Shown here piece after piece: positions 4,961 through 8,027 of a DNA stretch of 8,027 bases. The translations under genes were made by a program, and so were the position numbers. The notes under the pieces are model-generated. The model saw nothing but the letters and a program-made list of their open reading frames with translations. It was not told the origin of the DNA and made no database searches. Source of the DNA: Caulobacter sp. (GTDB taxonomy: Bacteria; Pseudomonadota; Alphaproteobacteria; Caulobacterales; Caulobacteraceae). Location of the stretch: assembly GCA_028291125.1 (NCBI GenBank), contig JAQGIN010000276.1, forward strand, positions 1 through 8,027, given 5' to 3'. Positions within the stretch are counted from its first letter, which is position 1; the number at the start of each line of letters is the position of its first letter.

Positions 4961-5269
4961 ATGGCTACTCTTCAGGAAATCACCGATCGCATCAAAGGCG
5001 CCGTCGGGACCGACAGCGGTCTGGGCAAGAGCCTGAAGTTCGACCTCAAGGACGCCGGCTTCATCCATATCGACGGCGGCGAGGTCAGCAACGAGGACAA
5101 GCCGGCCGACCTGACCATGACGCTGAGCATGGACGACCTGCTGGCCATCGGCGCCGGCACGCTGGACCCGACCATGGCGGTGATGACCGGCAAGCTGAAG
5201 CTGTCGGACATGGGCGCGGCCATGGCGCTGCAGCCGAAGATGGGCGCGCTGTTCGCCAAGATGCGCTGA
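4961..5269 (+). CDS. SCP2 sterol-carrier-domain protein
   Basis: 102 residues, made up of a single SCP2 domain, a hydrophobic-pocket fold that binds lipids or fatty acyl groups. The hallmark stretch AVMTGKLKLSDMGAAMALQP (73-92) is clear, preceded by DLTMTLSMDDLLAIGAGTLDP (50-70). There is no signal peptide, so it acts in the cytosol. The start at 4961 is chosen because AGGGAG (4946-4951) lies 9 nt upstream; an earlier in-frame codon at 4898 falls in the promoter-like region. The stop is 4 nt before the hydrolase ATG, so the two are one transcriptional unit. It probably binds or delivers a lipid ligand for the hydrolase, but this is inference. Confidence 0.93.
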   Translation: MATLQEITDRIKGAVGTDSGLGKSLKFDLKDAGFIHIDGGEVSNEDKPADLTMTLSMDDLLAIGAGTLDPTMAVMTGKLKLSDMGAAMALQPKMGALFAKMR

Positions 5270-5273
5270 TCCC

Positions 5274-6233
5274 ATGACGACGGAGCGCGCGCCCCTGGTC
5301 TCGATCCCGGCGGCGCCCGTTCCCGACCATGGAACGGCGGAATGGTTTGTCGGCGCGGACGGGGCGACCCTCCGCGCCGCGTGGTTTTTCCCGGACGGGG
5401 CGCCGCGCGGCTCGGTGATCCTCAGCCCCGGCCGCACCGAGCCGATCGAGAAGTATTTCGAGGTCGTCGAGGATCTGCTGGCCAGGGGCTTGGCGGTGCT
5501 GGTCCATGACTGGCGCGGCCAGGGCCTGTCGGCGCGCGCCTTGCCCGACCGGCTGGCGGGCCACGCCCGCGGCTTCAAGACCTTCCTCTCCGACTACCAG
5601 GCCCTGCTGGCGGCCTTCGAGGCGCGGCTGCCCCGGCCGTGGATCGCCATGGGCCATTCGATGGGCGGCTGCCTGACCCTTCTGGCCCTGGCCCATGGCG
5701 AGGCCCGGTTTTCCGCCTGCGTGCTGTCGGCCCCGATGCTGGGCGTCTCGACCGGCAAGCGCGATCCGCTGGCCAGCCGGATCCTGACCTGGTGGAAGGC
5801 CCATAGCGGCCAGGCCCGCGTCTATGTCGGCGGACCGAGCGACCCGTTCGCCGACAGCTTCGCCACCGACGCCCTGACTCACGACCGGGCCCGCTACGAG
5901 CGTTATGACGCTCAGCTGGCCGCCAACCGCGACCTCGCCCTGGGCGGCCTGACCTGGGGCTGGTTGGACTTCGCCTTCAGCGCCTGCGCCTGGCTCAAAC
6001 ACAATCGTGGCGTCGAGGCCATCGCCATCCCGGTGACCATCGTCGCCGCCGGGGCCGACACCCGCGTCGTCAACGCCGACCTCAAGGCGATCGCCGGCCG
6101 CATCCCAAGGGGCCGCTATGTCGAGGTGGCGGACGCCTTCCACGAGATCCTGATCGAGACCGACGACAAGCGGGCCCAATTCTGGACGGCGTTCGACGAG
6201 ACGGTCGACGAGGCTATTTCGCCGCCGCGCTGA
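5274..6233 (+). CDS. Alpha/beta hydrolase, PldB/monoglyceride-lipase-like
   Basis: 319 residues of the serine hydrolase class often annotated as lysophospholipase (Hydrolase_4, COG2267 by memory). The nucleophile elbow is GHSMGG with S129; HDWRGQGLS (78-86) is the characteristic strand-turn after beta-4; the acid is most likely D262 in AAGADTRVV, and the base H290 in DAFHEILIE. A cap region lies between about residues 160 and 240. There is no signal peptide. No good Shine-Dalgarno precedes the ATG; with only 4 nt from the SCP2 stop, translation is probably coupled. The 3' end overlaps the convergent hisN-like gene by 20 bp. The substrate (lysophospholipid, monoglyceride or another ester) cannot be decided from sequence. 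Confidence 0.92.
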   Translation: MTTERAPLVSIPAAPVPDHGTAEWFVGADGATLRAAWFFPDGAPRGSVILSPGRTEPIEKYFEVVEDLLARGLAVLVHDWRGQGLSARALPDRLAGHARGFKTFLSDYQALLAAFEARLPRPWIAMGHSMGGCLTLLALAHGEARFSACVLSAPMLGVSTGKRDPLASRILTWWKAHSGQARVYVGGPSDPFADSFATDALTHDRARYERYDAQLAANRDLALGGLTWGWLDFAFSACAWLKHNRGVEAIAIPVTIVAAGADTRVVNADLKAIAGRIPRGRYVEVADAFHEILIETDDKRAQFWTAFDETVDEAISPPR

Positions 6234-7050
6234 GCATCGCCACCGCCGCGTCGAGGCAGCGCCGGTCGCCGGCGATGATCATCTGGCCGCCGTTCGTCCC
6301 GATCGGGTCGCCGCGCCAGTCGGTGACTAGGCCGCCGGCTCCGGCCAGCACCGGCACGGCCGCCTCGATGTCCCAGCATTTCAGGCCGGCCTCGATCACC
6401 AGGTCCATCTTGCCGGCCGCCACCATGGCGTAGGCGTAGGCGTCGCAGCCCAGCCGGGCCAGCTTCGAGGCTAGGCGCACCTGGCGCCAGGCGTCGCGTT
6501 CGGGGGCGTCGAAACAGGCGTCGGGATCGGTGGTGGCGATGATGGCCCCGGCCAAGGTGGGGCAGGGGCGAACCTTCAGCGGCGTCTCGCGCCCGCGGGC
6601 CAGCAGCCGCGACCCGCCGGCGTGGCCGACGAACACCTCGCCGACATAGGGCTGACCGATCGAGCCCAGCACCGGCCGGCCCTGGTGGCGCAGGCCGATC
6701 AGGGTGGTCCACAGCGGCAGGCCGGCGATGAAGGCGCGGGTGCCGTCGATGGGGTCCAGCACCCAGACGAACTCGGCGTCCGGCCGGTCCTCGCCATATT
6801 CCTCGCCGATCACCCCGTGGTCGGGATAGCGCGCGGTGATCAGCGCTCGGATCGCCGCCTCGGCCCCGCGATCGGCCTGCGTGACCGGATCGAAGGCCGC
6901 GTGCGACTCGCGGGGCAGGTCCTGGCCCGCCGCCTTGTCCTCCAGGCCGTGATCGGCCCGGAACAGCGGCAGGATCGCCGCCGCCGAGGCGCGGTTCAGG
7001 TCGAGGATGAAGGCGTCAAGCGCGGCGAGCCGGTCGGCGGAAAGCGTCAT
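6214..7050 (-). CDS. hisN: Histidinol-phosphatase, inositol-monophosphatase family
   Basis: 278 residues, full length for the family. The metal-binding motifs are complete: GEE (82-84, E83), WVLDPIDGTRAFI (96-108, D99 and D102), and CWDIEAAVPVLAGAGG (225-240, D227). An early DPVTQAD (54-60) is also typical. The GTRAFI variant of the DPIDGT motif and the following GLPLWTTLIGL are characteristic of the HisN subgroup, which dephosphorylates L-histidinol phosphate in histidine biosynthesis. Inositol-phosphatase or 3'-phosphonucleotidase activity remains possible. The ATG at 7048-7050 has no strong Shine-Dalgarno. It lies 48 bp after the XRE gene on the same strand, so they may share a transcript. 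No other his gene is in the window. Confidence 0.85.
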   Translation of the reverse strand: MTLSADRLAALDAFILDLNRASAAAILPLFRADHGLEDKAAGQDLPRESHAAFDPVTQADRGAEAAIRALITARYPDHGVIGEEYGEDRPDAEFVWVLDPIDGTRAFIAGLPLWTTLIGLRHQGRPVLGSIGQPYVGEVFVGHAGGSRLLARGRETPLKVRPCPTLAGAIIATTDPDACFDAPERDAWRQVRLASKLARLGCDAYAYAMVAAGKMDLVIEAGLKCWDIEAAVPVLAGAGGLVTDWRGDPIGTNGGQMIIAGDRRCLDAAVAMLSAAAK

Positions 7051-7098
7051 GGCGCGAGGCTTAAACCGCCCGGCGGGATCGCGCCACCGTCCGTTGGT

Positions 7099-7482
7099 CT
7101 AGGCCTCGGCCGCCTCGCCGCCGTGCAGCGACTTGGCCAGGTCCAGCAGCCGGCGGCGCGGCCGCTCGCCCAGCAGATAATAGGCGCGGATCAGGTCGAG
7201 GGTCTCCTTGCGGGCGAACATCTCGGCGCTGTCGGCGTCCTCGCCGGCCTCGCCCCGTCCGGGATTGGCCAGGCCGTCATAGAAATAGCCGACGGGCACG
7301 TCCAAGGCCTCGGCCAGCTGCCACAGGCGGGCGGCCGAGATGCGATTGGCGCCGCACTCGTATTTCTGGATCTGCTGGAAGCGCACGCCGACACTGCCGG
7401 CCAGTTGCTGCTGGGTCAGGCCCAGCAGCCGGCGCCGGCGGCGTAGCCGCTTGCCCAGATGCACGTCGACGTCGTTACTCAT
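7099..7482 (-). CDS. XRE-family helix-turn-helix regulator
   Basis: 127 residues from the ATG at 7480-7482; the frame stays open far upstream, but that part is low-complexity antisense of the acyltransferase gene. The HTH domain covers about residues 8-65, with helix 2 near TQQQLAGSV (23-31) and the recognition helix in RFQQIQKYECGANRI (34-48), then LWQLAEALDVPVGYFYDGL. The C-terminal 55 residues (SAEMFARKETLDLIRAYYLL and a basic RPRRRLLDLAKSL) lack a known sensor domain. This architecture is common in alphaproteobacteria. The Shine-Dalgarno is weak. A 15-bp inverted repeat just upstream (7489-7503) is a candidate autoregulatory site. Target genes are unknown; the divergent acyltransferase gene and downstream hisN are the nearest candidates. 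Confidence 0.92.
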   Translation of the reverse strand: MSNDVDVHLGKRLRRRRRLLGLTQQQLAGSVGVRFQQIQKYECGANRISAARLWQLAEALDVPVGYFYDGLANPGRGEAGEDADSAEMFARKETLDLIRAYYLLGERPRRRLLDLAKSLHGGEAAEA

Positions 7483-7488
7483 AGGAGC

Positions 7489-7503
7489 CAATGCCGCCCA
7501 TTG
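7489..7503. promoter_or_regulatory. Inverted repeat before the XRE regulator
   Basis: CAATG (7489-7493) and CATTG (7499-7503) are perfect inverted arms around ccgcc, 6 nt upstream of the regulator's ATG. It could be an operator for the regulator itself or a leader hairpin. The rest of the 130-bp divergent region holds other short GC-rich dyads (7518-7533, 7541-7553, and the perfect 12-bp palindrome at 7583-7594). I could not assign a convincing promoter there. Confidence 0.35.
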
Positions 7504-7612
7504 TTGATTGCAGTCGCGCCGTCCCGAAACGGCACGGTCGGCGACGACGTCGCAAGGGGCGTGCCGCAAGCCGAAGATTGCGCGGGGCGCCCCGGCCAGC
7601 CTACTAAGACGG

Positions 7613-8027
7613 ATGTCTGAACCGCGTCGGCCCTCCTGGGTCCAGGACCTGCTCTGGCGCCTCGAGGCGCTGGGCTTTGATCTGTTCAGCGGCGTCGTGC
7701 GCCTGCTCGGCGTCGACGCGGCCTCGGCGTTCGGCGGCTGGATGCTGCGGGTCCTTGGCCCGCTGACCGGGCCGCACAAGGTGGCCGAGCGCAATCTGAA
7801 ACTGGCCTTTCCCGAGAAGGACGCCGCCTGGCGGGCCAAGATCCTCGGGGCGCAATGGGAGGGGTTGGGCCGCAGCGTCGCCGAGTTCTCGCTGATGGAC
7901 CAGATCCTGCCCTCCACCGGCCGGGTCGAGGTGGTGGGCCAGGAGCGATTGTTCGAGATCGCCGCCACCAAGACCCCGGTGGTGTTCGTCTCCGGCCATC
8001 TGTCGAACTGGGAGGTGATGCCGGCGG
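7613..8027 (+). CDS. LpxL/HtrB-type lipid A acyltransferase, 3'-truncated
   Basis: The frame is open from the ATG at 7613 to the window end (138 residues); the family is about 300 residues long, so less than half is visible. These inner-membrane enzymes add a secondary acyl chain to lipid A. Evidence is RNLKLAFPEKDAAWR (60-74), the conserved early RNLxxAFPE segment of the family, and the catalytic H-x4-D/E motif seen as HLSNWE (H129 to E134) after VVFVSGH. Family members usually have an N-terminal hydrophobic segment; here residues 12-52 are amphipathic to hydrophobic and fit only moderately. The Shine-Dalgarno is weak (AAGACGG close to the ATG). The gene is divergent from the XRE regulator. 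The precise acyl specificity cannot be told. Confidence 0.88.
   Translation, partial: MSEPRRPSWVQDLLWRLEALGFDLFSGVVRLLGVDAASAFGGWMLRVLGPLTGPHKVAERNLKLAFPEKDAAWRAKILGAQWEGLGRSVAEFSLMDQILPSTGRVEVVGQERLFEIAATKTPVVFVSGHLSNWEVMPA

Noticed and set aside
5085..6179. A 364-codon open frame on the minus strand across the SCP2 and hydrolase genes
   Set aside because: Low-complexity antisense frame. The plus-strand genes have clear motifs, including a GHSMGG nucleophile elbow and an SCP2 signature.
7051..7098. Possible terminator or attenuator between the XRE and hisN genes (CCGCC/GGCGG near 7066-7076)
   Set aside because: On the minus strand the stem can close only 3-4 bp with a tiny loop, and only three T residues follow. 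Too weak to call.
7583..7594. Perfect GC palindrome (12 bp) before the acyltransferase gene as a terminator
   Set aside because: No T-tract follows on either strand and no loop is available. It is left as an unexplained dyad.

Overview
The window looks like a chromosomal piece from a high-GC alphaproteobacterium, most likely Caulobacteraceae (Caulobacter, Phenylobacterium or a relative). This is inferred from the very GC-rich third positions, a ROSE-like RNA thermometer in front of a small heat-shock gene, and the flavour of the encoded proteins. No rRNA, tRNA, CRISPR array or transposase was seen. Coding density is high: the longest stretch without a gene is the 229 bp between hsp20 and the first methyltransferase gene, and that stretch carries regulatory structure.

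Layout from left to right. (1) The 3' part of a pentapeptide-repeat gene (+, cut by the window start). (2) A vapBC toxin-antitoxin cassette on the minus strand, visibly lower in GC. Its promoter lies under a 32-bp near-perfect palindrome, and its toxin gene runs 13 bp into the end of the pentapeptide gene. (3) A strong Rho-independent terminator, then hsp20/ibpA (-) behind a sigma-32-like promoter and a ROSE-like thermometer leader. (4) A plus-strand group of three exported proteins: two tandem paralogous methyltransferase-fold proteins, one with a Sec signal and one with a Tat-type signal plus lipobox, and an unrecognised Sec-exported protein whose start overlaps the second methyltransferase stop. 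(5) A tightly coupled pair (+): an SCP2-type lipid-carrier protein and a PldB-like alpha/beta hydrolase. (6) On the minus strand, an XRE-type regulator followed by a HisN-type inositol-monophosphatase-family phosphatase, whose 3' end overlaps the hydrolase by 20 bp. (7) Divergent from the regulator, the 5' part of an LpxL/HtrB-type lipid A acyltransferase gene (+, cut by the window end).

How the genes may work together. Several products concern the envelope or lipids: exported methyltransferase-fold proteins, SCP2 protein, lysophospholipase-like hydrolase and lipid A acyltransferase. No single pathway is proven. The hsp20 unit appears controlled both at transcription and at translation by heat. 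The vapBC unit appears autoregulated and was probably acquired. The least explained part is the tandem pair of exported methyltransferase-fold proteins with their exported partner.
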